A stretch of 64,000 nucleotides of DNA from an uncultured Sphaerochaeta sp. (GCF_963677075.1 NZ_OY781873.1:1695715-1759714), one strand, 5' to 3'. Counted from the first letter of the stretch, positions 42,777-52,844 are shown. The notes: a model not told the origin generated them from the sequence alone. Made by a program: numbers and translations.

Positions 42777-45464
42777 ATGCGCAAGATTCTACTGTTGATC
42801 CTTTTCTTATGTTCTATTTCCTCTTCTTTGGTTGCATACCAACAGATAGAGACCCAACATACCAGAATTATATTCGAGGAAGAGGACCAGATTTATGCAC
42901 AGGAGGTTGCCTCCTTTGCAGATGAAGTGTATGAAAACCTTGCCTCGTACTTGGATTATGAGAGTGATGGGAAAGTACCGGTTGTCATGACAGGTAAGAC
43001 TGCTTGGGCAAATGGATACTATGCACCCTTTCCAGCTTCCATCTATCTGTACATAACCAGCCCGGACAATCGGTTCATCGGAAGCAGAACTGCAAGTTGG
43101 TTGAGGAGTCTCTACACCCATGAGCTGACGCACTATCTCCATTTGAATGCAAACGTGGGGCCGGCAAAGGTCCTAGGGTTTCTTGGTCCTGGCGTGAATG
43201 CCTTCAGTACGGTATTTATGCCGGGTTGGTGGATCGAAGGGATCACAACGCATACCGAGACAGCCTTTGCAGAGGGGGGAAGGGGAGACTCGCTTCCCTT
43301 TGCGCTTTCTTACCAAGTACCACTACAGGAAGGGGCCATATGGAGCCTGGCTCAGGGTGCATACAACGGTCCGTTTGCCCCGTCAGGGAGAATCTATGTC
43401 ACCGGCTACCTGATGGTGGACTATCTGATCAAAACCTATGGCGTTGAGGCCTTCAACACCATCAATGAGAAATTTGCAGCCTTCCCGTTCCTGGGACTCT
43501 CTCCTGCATTCCGAAAGGTAACAGGATATTCAGCAAAAGAGCTATTCACCTTTGCCTTGGAAGAGAGAAGTAATCCGTATGAAGCCATCGAGGGAGAGAT
43601 CATCAGCATACGTGATAAAGGAAACTCCTATCTTCCCCAGAAAATAGGTCTAGGATTGGTTGGCTACCGTGAAAGTCCCTACGATGGTTCTGCCCTCTAT
43701 CGCTATGCGGAAGGTAAAGAACCAGAGCGTCTCTTCTCGCTCCCTATCTCAGGGCGATCATCAATTGCACTCTCCGATACAGTTGCCTTGCTCTCAGTTG
43801 ATTCCATTGACCCTACAGATCCATCCAGCCTCTCTCTTGCGCTGGTGAGCTACAGCGACCTCTATCTCTTGAACTTGGAGAGCCGCACATCTACCCGACT
43901 GACAGAGAACCAGCGTCTGGTGCATCCCTCTCTCAGCAGAGACGGAAAGCGGGCAGTGGCCTCCAGAATTTCCGGTTCTTTCTATGAGCTGGTGGAAATC
44001 GACTTGGAAGAGAAATCTGTGGAGCCCTTGTACAGCGAGGAACGAGCAAGTCTGCTTGAGCCTTCCTTGAATGCCGATGGCTCATTGCTTGTCTTCCTTG
44101 CATTGCAGGAGGGAAACGCTTCGATCAAGTTGCTGGATCAGCGAGGTATGGTACAGACGCTTGTTGGGCCTACGCAAAATGAACTACGCTCACCCTTGTT
44201 TGCTGAGGATGGAAGCATCCTCTTTGTAGGAGAGCAGGAGGGATTGTTCAGCGTCTACCGTTATGACAGAGAAGAAGAAGAGACCATTAAGCTCTTCAGC
44301 GACCCTGCAGGCATCTTTGCGGCGCGGATCAACGGGGACACCCTCATCTATGAGACGTATACTCCAGAAGGGTTTGCCTTGAAATCGGTAGCGCTGGACC
44401 GTTTGGTACATTCCACAGCCAATTTCTCTGAACCGAAAATGGAGACTGGTACGATTGAATTTGCAGGCAAGTATTCTATCTCCACCTATCGTGACCGGCT
44501 ACGGCTGAACCTGGTACTGCCATACCCCTTCATTGAAGCGAACAGCATCCAACCAGGCCTCTGGTTTCATGCTACCAGCAATCTCAGGAAACAGAGCTTG
44601 ATCGGGAGTATTGGATACTCTTTTACGGGAATGCGCCCCGTCTCCAATGTGGTCTACCAGTACGCTGGAGGCAACTATTCCCTCCAGCTAGCCGGTAATC
44701 TTAATACCTACGATATCGATTCAGCAACATACCTTACCAATGCCTCGGTGACCGTGGGGCTTCCCGTGCACTACCATTCAGGTTTTACTGCAATCAAGCG
44801 GATATCCCTCCAGCCGTCACTATCAATTACAACAGATTACTCTGACTGGGCAGGAGCAGCAACCCTAACCATCGGAGGGTCCTCGGTTTCAAGGGATTAC
44901 CGTACCATCGACTTATATGGCCCAAGCATGAGTGAAGTAGCTTCTGGAATCCAGATTCTGACAAATGGCGATTTCTCATCACAGAGGTATGCAGCCTTTG
45001 CAAGCATCATGCGTCAACAAAGACTGTTCAGGGGCCGTCAAATGGCACGGGTATCTCTCTCTGGGATTACCCGTTCACAGGGGGTAGGGAGTTCGTATCC
45101 TCTCTTCTCCTTCCGCCCGCTGGGGGATGGGGATGCCAAGATTCGGCTCTCAGCTTCCTATCTGCTCCCGCTTGGCCTGCTGGATATTCCTTTCCTCTAC
45201 GGAGGGATTACCAAGGCAGGATTGGAGCTTTCTGCCCAAACTGCATGGTACCTGAACGATGGGACGGTACAGTGGGAAGAGGCCTGGGCAATGGGGGTAA
45301 CCCTGACCGGGAATTTAGTCATGGGAGGACCTTCTTTTGCCTTCCAGCCGTTTGTTCGATTTGCCTATCTCTTTGGACCTGATGATTGGGCTATCACCAT
45401 TGGTATGAACGGGCAGGGAATCTTCGATTTCCTTCCTACTCCCGATCATGCTCCACATCTATGA
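42777..45464 (+). CDS. HELTH metallopeptidase-like protein with beta-propeller and barrel-like C-terminus
   Basis: This exported protein of about 895 residues has a signal peptide MRKILLLILFLCSISSSLVA. Residues about 30-280 resemble the peptidase MA/M1-like gluzincin superfamily. The zinc helix is YTHELTHYLH and a downstream GWWIEGITTHTETAF provides the third ligand Glu, preceding GRGDSLPFALS. A TolB/WD40-like propeller follows (about 285-550), with repeated S-x-DG/ADGS-L-x-F turns such as LSRDGKRAVAS, LNADGSLLVFLA and FAEDGSILFVG. The last ~330 residues are alternating strands with aromatic ends, suggesting an outer-membrane barrel. ATG 42777 is ten bases after GGAGG. The substrate is unknown. 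Confidence 0.75.
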   Translation: MRKILLLILFLCSISSSLVAYQQIETQHTRIIFEEEDQIYAQEVASFADEVYENLASYLDYESDGKVPVVMTGKTAWANGYYAPFPASIYLYITSPDNRFIGSRTASWLRSLYTHELTHYLHLNANVGPAKVLGFLGPGVNAFSTVFMPGWWIEGITTHTETAFAEGGRGDSLPFALSYQVPLQEGAIWSLAQGAYNGPFAPSGRIYVTGYLMVDYLIKTYGVEAFNTINEKFAAFPFLGLSPAFRKVTGYSAKELFTFALEERSNPYEAIEGEIISIRDKGNSYLPQKIGLGLVGYRESPYDGSALYRYAEGKEPERLFSLPISGRSSIALSDTVALLSVDSIDPTDPSSLSLALVSYSDLYLLNLESRTSTRLTENQRLVHPSLSRDGKRAVASRISGSFYELVEIDLEEKSVEPLYSEERASLLEPSLNADGSLLVFLALQEGNASIKLLDQRGMVQTLVGPTQNELRSPLFAEDGSILFVGEQEGLFSVYRYDREEEETIKLFSDPAGIFAARINGDTLIYETYTPEGFALKSVALDRLVHSTANFSEPKMETGTIEFAGKYSISTYRDRLRLNLVLPYPFIEANSIQPGLWFHATSNLRKQSLIGSIGYSFTGMRPVSNVVYQYAGGNYSLQLAGNLNTYDIDSATYLTNASVTVGLPVHYHSGFTAIKRISLQPSLSITTDYSDWAGAATLTIGGSSVSRDYRTIDLYGPSMSEVASGIQILTNGDFSSQRYAAFASIMRQQRLFRGRQMARVSLSGITRSQGVGSSYPLFSFRPLGDGDAKIRLSASYLLPLGLLDIPFLYGGITKAGLELSAQTAWYLNDGTVQWEEAWAMGVTLTGNLVMGGPSFAFQPFVRFAYLFGPDDWAITIGMNGQGIFDFLPTPDHAPHL

Positions 45465-46719
45465 CGATGCCTGTCATAAGGAGCCAAGGGCCGGTGTGTT
45501 CGGCGAAATAGGGATTTTCTGTAGAAACCTCATCAGTACCAAATACATATTGAAGTGTCGAGGTGAAACGCAGGCGATAGTTCTGCCGTTCAATGACCAA
45601 GCCAGGAATGCCCAACCCTTTGAGACCCACCTCGATGGCAATCGTGGGGTGAATTGATTCAACAATCGTAGTGGTAAAGTCTTGCTGTAAATTGAAACGC
45701 TGTATACCTGCAAGCAGTTTCCCATAGGGCTCGAAGCGAGGGTGAAGAGTGATATTCCAGGAATAGCCGAGCATCCAGGACCCTACGTTGAGCCGGTCAT
45801 CCTGGTCATCCATGTTATTGAACATCGGGCCATTCTTGTGGCGTATCTCGAAACTTACATCCTTGTAGGAAAATGCAAAAAGCCGATTCTGTTGGCCGTT
45901 GAGGTCATAGAGGAACCCAGTGGAGAAGATGAAATCAGCAGAACGGAATTGTTTCTTCCTCCACAAAGAGACTACATCAAAGCTGAAACCACCGAAAGAG
46001 CGCCCTGTTTCCAGGTATGAGATGAACTGGGTATGGAGCAGCCCACCATCATAGTGGTAGGAGAGAAAGGTTCCTTGGTAACGTTCGACCATCTCCTGAT
46101 GAACAGTACAGGAGTGGTTGGTACTTCTCTGAAGATATCCCAAACGCACAGAGATAATGGAGTCAAACTGCAGCCGGATATTACCGCTGTATGTTTGTTC
46201 CCAGGTATGTGCATAATCCAGGTCGAACTCAACGGATGTTCTCATGCCTCCAATCCTTGTCCCTAGTCCTGCTCTTCCTCCAATTGATGGATGCAAGGAG
46301 ATTTCATTCGTAGTGTAGGTTAGGTTGAGGAGGTCTCGGCCTATTAGGCTATGGAGATAATTCTGTGCCTCATTGAAGCCTAGGTTGCCAGAGGCAACCA
46401 GACCTGCTCTTGGTGTAAAGGTGAACAGTTTGCTCTGTAGAGGATACGAAGCCATAAGTGAGATGACATCATAGCGTTGCATGGTATCGAGACGGTCAGT
46501 ATAGCCTCCCGTGGCAAGGTTCAGGGTAAAGGAGGAAGGGAGTACCGCTTCTACCGTGGAGCCATAGGACAGTCCGTCATCATGGTTATGGCCGAGTCCC
46601 ATCGTATACCAGTCATTGTTTGTTCCTATCGTAAGAGACTCTATATTCGCTGATACAGAAGATGTACTGAGCAGCAGGATGAACCATAGAGCTACCAGCT
46701 TCCTAGAGTTTTTCCGCAA
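45436..46719 (-). CDS. Outer-membrane beta-barrel protein
   Basis: This protein of about 427 residues probably starts at TTG 46719, which gives a proper signal peptide (n-region LRKNSRK, then LVALWFILLLSTSSVSA). It overlaps the ABC-F gene end by 17 bp, and a GGTGG-like site precedes it. An ATG start would need about 16 extra residues that spoil the signal. The mature protein is made of beta strands with many aromatic girdle residues (NDWYTMGLGHNHDDGLSYGS, YSWNITLHPRFEPYGKLLAG). The opening NDWYTMGLGHNHDDGLSYGS recalls the LpxR/DUF2219 family of lipid A deacylase-like barrels. This likeness is tentative. It converges with the metallopeptidase gene, with a 29-bp tail overlap. Confidence 0.6.
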   Translation of the reverse strand: MRKNSRKLVALWFILLLSTSSVSANIESLTIGTNNDWYTMGLGHNHDDGLSYGSTVEAVLPSSFTLNLATGGYTDRLDTMQRYDVISLMASYPLQSKLFTFTPRAGLVASGNLGFNEAQNYLHSLIGRDLLNLTYTTNEISLHPSIGGRAGLGTRIGGMRTSVEFDLDYAHTWEQTYSGNIRLQFDSIISVRLGYLQRSTNHSCTVHQEMVERYQGTFLSYHYDGGLLHTQFISYLETGRSFGGFSFDVVSLWRKKQFRSADFIFSTGFLYDLNGQQNRLFAFSYKDVSFEIRHKNGPMFNNMDDQDDRLNVGSWMLGYSWNITLHPRFEPYGKLLAGIQRFNLQQDFTTTIVESIHPTIAIEVGLKGLGIPGLVIERQNYRLRFTSTLQYVFGTDEVSTENPYFAEHTGPWLLMTGIVIDVEHDRE

Positions 46720-48565
46720 GTTCCAACCACCTTTGTTCTGCCATGTCGAGTTCTTCTCGCAGGTCATGATATGTTTCGGTTCTCTCTGCAAGGGTTCCGT
46801 CCTCTGTGGTCTCAGCATGCGAGAAGCTTGCTTCCAAGGTATCGATACGCTCAGAGAGTATACTCATTTTCTCCTCAAGTGCCTCAAACTCCTGCCTCTC
46901 TCGGTAGGAGAGTCCTTTCTGCTCTGACCGCCTTGGCACTTTCTGCAGCGGTGCCTCCGGCTCCTCTCTCTGTTTTAATGGAATGCTTTGTGCTCGCTCT
47001 CTCCACTGACTGTAACGCTGAGCCTCATAGCGCACTGTGCCTCCTTCCTCGAGCACGAAGAGTTCGTCACAGGTAAGGTCCAGGAATGCTCGGTCGTGGG
47101 AGACGATGAGCACACATCCCTCAAAATCCTGGATGTACTGTTCGAGGTTCTCCATGGTGGGGAGGTCGAGGTCGTTGGTCGGTTCATCGAGCATCAGGAA
47201 GTTTGGATTGGAAAGAAGGCGGGAGACCAGGTAAAGTCTTCTCTTTTCTCCTCCGGATAAGGTCGCGATCGTGCTTCTGTGCATGGATGTGGGGAATCCA
47301 AAGAGCTCAAGGAACTTAGCAGCACTTACAACCTCCGAGGGACCCAGCACCACCTGGGTTGCGATTTCTTCCACATACTCAAGAATGGTTTTTCCACTTT
47401 CAAGATTTCTACCAGTCTGGTCGTAGTAAGCGAACATGGTATTTACCCCAATATCAAGTGAACCACTGTCACTGGGGAGGTGAGCGCAAAGCAGATCCAG
47501 TAGGGTGGTCTTGCCGCTGCCATTCGGACCCACCACCCCGATCTTCTTTCCTTTGGTAAAGGAAAATGAGAAATCAGAGATGACGGTATCTTCTCCAAAA
47601 GTCTTGCTGAGATGTTTGGCTTCAAGAATCTTTTTCCCCAATCTTCTGCTTGCTGACTGAAAGGATTTTTGTGCCTGGTCGCCTACGACAGCTTGGTTTG
47701 CCAGCATTGCCTCAATGCGGTCCTTTCTGCCGCTATCCTTTCCCGTACGGGCTTTTGGCCCACGCCTAAGCCAGGCAAGCTCTCTCCTGAGGATGGTACT
47801 CAGCCTATCCTGTTCCTTTTGTAGTCTCTCGATGCGCTGTTCTCGCCGAGCGAGGTAATCGGCGAAGGAACCAGGATGGAGATACATCTGTCCCCCATCC
47901 AACTCAAGAATTGCTCTGCAGACAGTATCGAGAAAATACCGGTCATGGGTGACCAGTATGATGGTGGCAGGACTACCTTTCAGGTAGGACTCCAACCATT
48001 CAATGGTTTGAATGTCGAGGTGGTTGGTCGGCTCATCGAGAAGCAACATGGTAGGGCGGGAAGCGAGCGCCCTTGCGATAGCTACCTTCTTCTGCATGCC
48101 TCCGGAGAGCGTTGCCATAGGGGAGTCCAAAAGATCGTAGAGCCCAAGCTCACCAAGAAGGGATGTATAGTCACTCTGGAGATTCCACCCATCATGGCTT
48201 TCCATTAATTCGCTCTGTCTGATCAGGTTAGCTTCATCCTCTGGATGGGAAAGGGCATGCTGATATGCATTCCAGGTGGCGATCCTTATCCCGCTTCCTT
48301 GCAGGAGATAGGATGAAACTGTTTCCTTCTCCCTGAATTGTACTCCCTGTTCCAACATAACCAGGTCAGTGCCGTTTTTCATAGCGATGGTTCCGCTATC
48401 TGGGACAACCTGTCCTGCGAGTATCTTGAGAAAGGTGGATTTTCCTTCTCCGTTTCGACCGATCAGGGCAACATGGTCTCCCTCTTCCAATCCAAAACTG
48501 ACATCTTGAAACAGTGGTTCGTCTTTGAGGGTCTTTGAGACCGATTCCAATGAGAGTACATTCAT
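46703..48565 (-). CDS. uup: ABC-F family ATPase, Uup-like
   Basis: This 620-residue soluble protein has two ABC ATPase domains and no membrane part. The first has Walker A GRNGEGKST, signature LSGGMQKKVAIARAL and LLLDEPTNHLD. The second has GPNGSGKTT, LSGGEKRRLYLVSRL and LMLDEPTNDLD. The inter-domain linker (residues about 230-300) is basic and coiled. The C-terminus (about 545-620) is a coiled coil, as in Uup. ABC-F proteins bind the ribosome or branched DNA intermediates, and Uup is linked to precise transposon excision and translation. It is preceded by the DMT exporter gene and overlaps the outer-membrane protein gene. Confidence 0.9.
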   Translation of the reverse strand: MNVLSLESVSKTLKDEPLFQDVSFGLEEGDHVALIGRNGEGKSTFLKILAGQVVPDSGTIAMKNGTDLVMLEQGVQFREKETVSSYLLQGSGIRIATWNAYQHALSHPEDEANLIRQSELMESHDGWNLQSDYTSLLGELGLYDLLDSPMATLSGGMQKKVAIARALASRPTMLLLDEPTNHLDIQTIEWLESYLKGSPATIILVTHDRYFLDTVCRAILELDGGQMYLHPGSFADYLARREQRIERLQKEQDRLSTILRRELAWLRRGPKARTGKDSGRKDRIEAMLANQAVVGDQAQKSFQSASRRLGKKILEAKHLSKTFGEDTVISDFSFSFTKGKKIGVVGPNGSGKTTLLDLLCAHLPSDSGSLDIGVNTMFAYYDQTGRNLESGKTILEYVEEIATQVVLGPSEVVSAAKFLELFGFPTSMHRSTIATLSGGEKRRLYLVSRLLSNPNFLMLDEPTNDLDLPTMENLEQYIQDFEGCVLIVSHDRAFLDLTCDELFVLEEGGTVRYEAQRYSQWRERAQSIPLKQREEPEAPLQKVPRRSEQKGLSYRERQEFEALEEKMSILSERIDTLEASFSHAETTEDGTLAERTETYHDLREELDMAEQRWLELAEKL

Positions 48566-48606
48566 ATTCTGAGCGTAGCGAAAAGCGGATACCTAGGCAA
48601 GATGCT

Positions 48607-49518
48607 TCAAGCAGCAAGAAACAGTACTGCAACCCCAGCTATGGAGAGGAAAGTGCCCCCAAGGCTGGGCAAAGAAAGCTTCTTATGAAGGATGAAGCGG
48701 TCAAAGGGGAGAAGGAGTATGGGAGTTATCTGGGTAATCGTGGTAACAATTCCCACCGGTGCCAAGGTGAATGCCTTCATCTGTGTTGTCATCCCCAAGA
48801 CTGGCCCAGCGAGTGCAGCAAAAAGCAGGATAAGGAAGAGACGAGGTTTTTTCAGGAGTGCCAGGTGCTTTTTCCCATTCTTCTTGAAAAAGAAATTGTA
48901 GATGATGAAGATGGAGAGTCCCCCGATGTTGCGTAGAAGGTTTGTTGCAACAGGACCGGTCTCGTCCATTGCAAATTTAGCCATGAGAAAGGAGACTGAT
49001 TGCAAGACTGAGGCAAGAATGGCGAAGAGCAGGCCAGTGGAGCGGTCCTTCTGTTCCTGCTGGGCAAGTACTGGCTTTCGATCGAGTAGGACCATCAGCA
49101 ATACTCCCAGTATGGTGGTAAGGATGCCCAGAACCTGGATACCGTTCAACCGTTCAGCGAACAGAAAGAAACCAAAGATGGCGGTAACCACCGGAGAGAG
49201 GGTCATGATTACCATCGATTCCCTGCTTCCCAGCAGTATATAGGCTTGGAAAAGCAACTTATCAGTAACGAAATACCCTATTGCTCCGCTGGCCAGGATG
49301 AAGAAGTAGGTCTGTGGAGAGAGGTGGAGAGGGAACCACATTCCTTCCATAAGATAGGTCAGAAGGATGATGGCAGGGAGGGCAAGCCACATGCGGATAT
49401 GCGCTACTGCATCAGAACCGACCTGCTTTCCCAGATGGCGGTAAATGATGGAATTCTGAGCCCAACAAGCAGCAGTGACGAGGGCAAGCAACTGCCCGAG
49501 TAGAAGATTGCTATCCAT
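48607..49518 (-). CDS. EamA/DMT-family transporter
   Basis: This protein of about 303 residues has ten hydrophobic helices in two EamA repeats (first: LLALVTAACWAQNSIIYRHLG; second: FAILASVLQSVSFLMAKFAMD). The family exports metabolites or takes up small solutes; the substrate is unknown. ATG 49518 is used because the alternative GTG 18 bases upstream has its SD-like AGGA too close. The promoter region is shared with the divergent deoxyinosine glycosylase gene. The uup gene follows after 41 bp. Confidence 0.82.
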   Translation of the reverse strand: MDSNLLLGQLLALVTAACWAQNSIIYRHLGKQVGSDAVAHIRMWLALPAIILLTYLMEGMWFPLHLSPQTYFFILASGAIGYFVTDKLLFQAYILLGSRESMVIMTLSPVVTAIFGFFLFAERLNGIQVLGILTTILGVLLMVLLDRKPVLAQQEQKDRSTGLLFAILASVLQSVSFLMAKFAMDETGPVATNLLRNIGGLSIFIIYNFFFKKNGKKHLALLKKPRLFLILLFAALAGPVLGMTTQMKAFTLAPVGIVTTITQITPILLLPFDRFILHKKLSLPSLGGTFLSIAGVAVLFLAA

Positions 49519-49609
49519 GATGCAGTACAGTATCACGTCCTGGAATTCTGTACAATTGACGGAAGGACAACCAATAGCTAGAATGTCTCATAATCAAGAG
49601 GAGTTGCTC

Positions 49610-50098
49610 ATGTTGCACGGATTTCCCCCAATCGAAAGCCCTCAAAGTACCGTGCTTATCCTGGGCACTGGTCCCAGTGTCAGGTCTGCCTTGAAACAAC
49701 AGTACTATGGCCATGAAAGAAATGCATTCTGGCCGATCATGCGGGATCTGCTTGGGGGCGATATTGATCATTACGAGCAGAAGTGGGAGCTGTTGCTCTC
49801 GCACGATATTGCCCTATGGGATGTGCTGTCAGCCTTCGATCGGAAAGGATCTGCAGATTCTGCCTATACGGAGGTAATCCCCAATGATTTCAAACAATTT
49901 TTCCAGGAACATCCTGCAATCGAGAGGGTACTGTTCAATGGGAAAAAGGCACAGGAGTTTTATAACAGTCTTGTCGGGATTTTTCCTGAATCCTGTTGTT
50001 TTCTCAGCATGCCGTCCACCAGTCCCGCATACACGCTCAGCTACGAGGAAAAACGTGAGCGATGGGCTGCAGGGCTAAAGATACTACCTGCTTCTTGA
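49610..50098 (+). CDS. DNA-deoxyinosine glycosylase (UDG superfamily, family 6)
   Basis: This protein of about 162 residues removes hypoxanthine from deaminated adenine in DNA. The uracil-glycosylase-fold motif is STVLILGTGPSVRSALKQQYYGHERNAFWPIM. The catalytic region of HDG enzymes carries Asn in HERNAFW. The C-terminal SMPSTSPAYTLSYEEKRERW matches LPSTSPA of the family. ATG 49610 follows GAGGAG by seven bases. Length is normal. It is divergent from the DMT exporter gene. Confidence 0.85.
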   Translation: MLHGFPPIESPQSTVLILGTGPSVRSALKQQYYGHERNAFWPIMRDLLGGDIDHYEQKWELLLSHDIALWDVLSAFDRKGSADSAYTEVIPNDFKQFFQEHPAIERVLFNGKKAQEFYNSLVGIFPESCCFLSMPSTSPAYTLSYEEKRERWAAGLKILPAS

Positions 50099-50192
50099 TA
50101 ATAAGTACAAATATCTCCTGATAAGTAGTAACAGTTCTCTTTCTCTATGGTTCTCCCTATGCTAGGATTCTAATGACTTGAAGGGAGCAACT

Positions 50193-52844
50193 ATGCGACT
50201 ACAGCGCAAGACCGTAACGAGGATAGTTCGGTATATCCTGTTGTTTGTGATGCCGGTGGTACTCCTTATCCTATTCTTGCTGAGAGGATATGAAACATCG
50301 TTACGCGACCAAGTCAAGCTACGACTTCAGGCAGAGCAAGAACGTGGTATCTCAGTTATCGCTAACCAAATAGAGAATGCGTTTAGCCAGTTTGTCTCCG
50401 ATCTCTTGGTCGTACATAATTCCAATGAACTCGGAGCATTCAGGGAAAAACAGAATGAGCGGACATTGCAGGAGGTTGCAAATCTTCTGGTCCGTATCAG
50501 TAAACAAAAATCGTATATCCTGCACCAACGCTTGCTTAATGAGCAAGGGCTCTTGCTTGCCCAAGCCGATACCAATGCAGAAGGCTTGGTAAGTTTGTTG
50601 GGCACAGAATATTTATCCGATAGTGGTATGAGTGAGATGGTGCAGGAGATACAAACACTTAGTCCAAATGTTCTTTACATCTCAGACATTCTCCCCCAAG
50701 ATGAAGGAAATCCCATACTTACCCTGGCACTTCCCGTGTATCAGGGATCTAAAATGACAGGTATTATTGCCATCGATTATGATGCTTGCTATCTTCTCTC
50801 ATTTCTTTCAGTGTATCAGACTTCGCTGATGAAGGACCTGCAGTTTAGCATCATTGACAACCAGGGGAATGTTATCATCGATGGTACATCAGCGTGCAGT
50901 GACATCTATGTAGAAGGAATGAATCTGTTTTCACGTGAACCAGGGATGCGCAGTCAATTGACAGGTAATAGAATTGGTTCCTATGTTTCTGAGGATATGG
51001 CATATACCTTTCAAGCCATCTATCCAGCAAGCAATGAGAGGTTGTTCTTCTCTACATCGAGCAAATGGCTCTGGGCGGTTGTCAGCAGCTATGAATATGA
51101 TCAGTTGCCGGTTTTGACACAGGATTTCTTGTTGTCGCACCCTTCGGTAAAATTCCTGCTTTCCTTCCTGGTTCTCTTCGTTGGTTCCGCTGCCGTAGTC
51201 ATCCTCCAGATCAGGGCAGATGATAAGCAGCAACTACGTATCAGTTCCTTGATTGCAGATTATGCCTCCAACGGTGTGGTGGTATATGACCCCGAAGGGC
51301 GGGTAACCTTTTGCAACAAGGCATTTGAGGAACTATGTGGTTATACACAGGAGGAGTTGCAAGGAAAGAAGGAAGTGGCTCTGCGATACGACCTGTTTAT
51401 CTCCCGTGAATCAGATGGAGGAGCACTTCGTCCTGTATGGGTGTATCATGAGAGCAAACACAGAGTACTCTGCTCCTTGGACATTATCCAAGTAGAGGGG
51501 AAACGGGGGCAGGGAAATCATGCAATAGAGATCTACAGCCCATCCCGGTGGAATACGATGGAGCTGCTTCAGCTATGCAAGAAGAATCAAATTGACTACC
51601 ATCAGTGTTTTGCAAAATCCATACTGATTCCTGAAGGTACTGGTTCGTTTGTCTGTCTGCAGATACAACTCTTGAACAGTAAGGAGATTGGGATGCGTCT
51701 CAATCAACGGGAGCGAGTGCTCTTCTCGAATAAGTTCTCTACAACACTTGAGAAAGTCCTCGATACGATCTTTCCTATCCTTTCCACAGCGTTTGATTCA
51801 TACCTGCTCTTCTTTGAAACGAAAAGCAGTGCAACTGAAATCGAGGGAAGGGTAGCATCACTTCTCTCCGGTTTTCATCTTCCCTATCTTTTCGGGCAGT
51901 CCTCCCTTGCCTTGCAGCTCTCTGTAGGTATTTCTCTTTACCCAAAACCAAGTGCCAGCCTCTATGCTCTTGTAAAGAATGCTGCAATCGCCATGCATAT
52001 GGTTAGTTCAGGTACTGAACATGGATATCTTTTTTACGATAAACAGGTTGCAATGCGCTATGCCAGGAGAATAGCAATCAAGGATGCACTTGCCTCTGTG
52101 TTTGAAACGGACCAGCTTTATCTGGCCTATCAAGCACTTGTCTCGGTCAAGGAAGAGAAGATCATAGGGGCAGAAGCACTTATCAGGTGGAATCATCCAA
52201 AGTTAGGGCCCATCTATCCGGATGAGTTCCTTCCCCTTATCAGAGAGCTCCAATTGACCGAATTGTTGGGTAGATTCGTGATTGAGAGCGCGATCTGCTT
52301 CCTTCATTCACACTGGAAGGAGTTTGCTACCTCCATACCAGATTTTACCTTATCCATCAATCTGAGTGCTGAGGAACTCTCCAATGTACATCTAACCGAC
52401 CTATTGGTCAGTGAACTGAACAGGCAAAAGATCCCACACTCCATGTTGGAAGTTGAATTGACCGAGCATACTGCAGTGGAGAGTCTCAGTAATACGAATG
52501 CAATCATGGACCGGTTACACACAAATGGAGTCTCATTGGCAATTGATGATTTTGGTACTGGATTCAGCTCGCTTTCCTACTTGCTTGAATTGCCAGCAGA
52601 TATGATCAAGATTGACCGTTCATTTATCTCCCGATATCCCGATTTCGAGTCCATCACCATTTACAGGACTGTCTTGCTCATGGCAAAGAAAATGGGAGCT
52701 ATGGTACTCGCGGAGGGAGTGGAGACAGCCGAACAGCTTGAATTCCTCAAGATCATTGGTTGTGATTACTATCAGGGGTATCTCTTCAGCAAGCCGGTGG
52801 ATGAGGCTACCTTCATGAGGCAGGTATTCAGGGCAGCCGAATAA
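50193..52844 (+). CDS. Membrane sensor c-di-GMP phosphodiesterase (Cache-PAS-GGDEF-like-EAL)
   Basis: This protein of about 883 residues has TM1 (residues about 12-31), a periplasmic dCache-like sensor (about 35-310) and TM2 (about 320-340). A PAS domain follows (VVYDPEGRVTFCNKAFEELCGYTQEELQGK), then a degenerate GGDEF-like region with no GGDEF motif (about 500-620). The C-terminal EAL domain has IIGAEALIRWNHP (EAL), SINLSAEEL, EVELTEHTA, SLAIDDFGTGFSSLSYL (DDFG), MIKIDRSFI and MVLAEGVETAEQ. All catalytic motifs of an active phosphodiesterase are present. ATG 50193 follows GGGAG by six bases. It ends five bases from the convergent trpF stop. Confidence 0.9.
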   Translation: MRLQRKTVTRIVRYILLFVMPVVLLILFLLRGYETSLRDQVKLRLQAEQERGISVIANQIENAFSQFVSDLLVVHNSNELGAFREKQNERTLQEVANLLVRISKQKSYILHQRLLNEQGLLLAQADTNAEGLVSLLGTEYLSDSGMSEMVQEIQTLSPNVLYISDILPQDEGNPILTLALPVYQGSKMTGIIAIDYDACYLLSFLSVYQTSLMKDLQFSIIDNQGNVIIDGTSACSDIYVEGMNLFSREPGMRSQLTGNRIGSYVSEDMAYTFQAIYPASNERLFFSTSSKWLWAVVSSYEYDQLPVLTQDFLLSHPSVKFLLSFLVLFVGSAAVVILQIRADDKQQLRISSLIADYASNGVVVYDPEGRVTFCNKAFEELCGYTQEELQGKKEVALRYDLFISRESDGGALRPVWVYHESKHRVLCSLDIIQVEGKRGQGNHAIEIYSPSRWNTMELLQLCKKNQIDYHQCFAKSILIPEGTGSFVCLQIQLLNSKEIGMRLNQRERVLFSNKFSTTLEKVLDTIFPILSTAFDSYLLFFETKSSATEIEGRVASLLSGFHLPYLFGQSSLALQLSVGISLYPKPSASLYALVKNAAIAMHMVSSGTEHGYLFYDKQVAMRYARRIAIKDALASVFETDQLYLAYQALVSVKEEKIIGAEALIRWNHPKLGPIYPDEFLPLIRELQLTELLGRFVIESAICFLHSHWKEFATSIPDFTLSINLSAEELSNVHLTDLLVSELNRQKIPHSMLEVELTEHTAVESLSNTNAIMDRLHTNGVSLAIDDFGTGFSSLSYLLELPADMIKIDRSFISRYPDFESITIYRTVLLMAKKMGAMVLAEGVETAEQLEFLKIIGCDYYQGYLFSKPVDEATFMRQVFRAAE

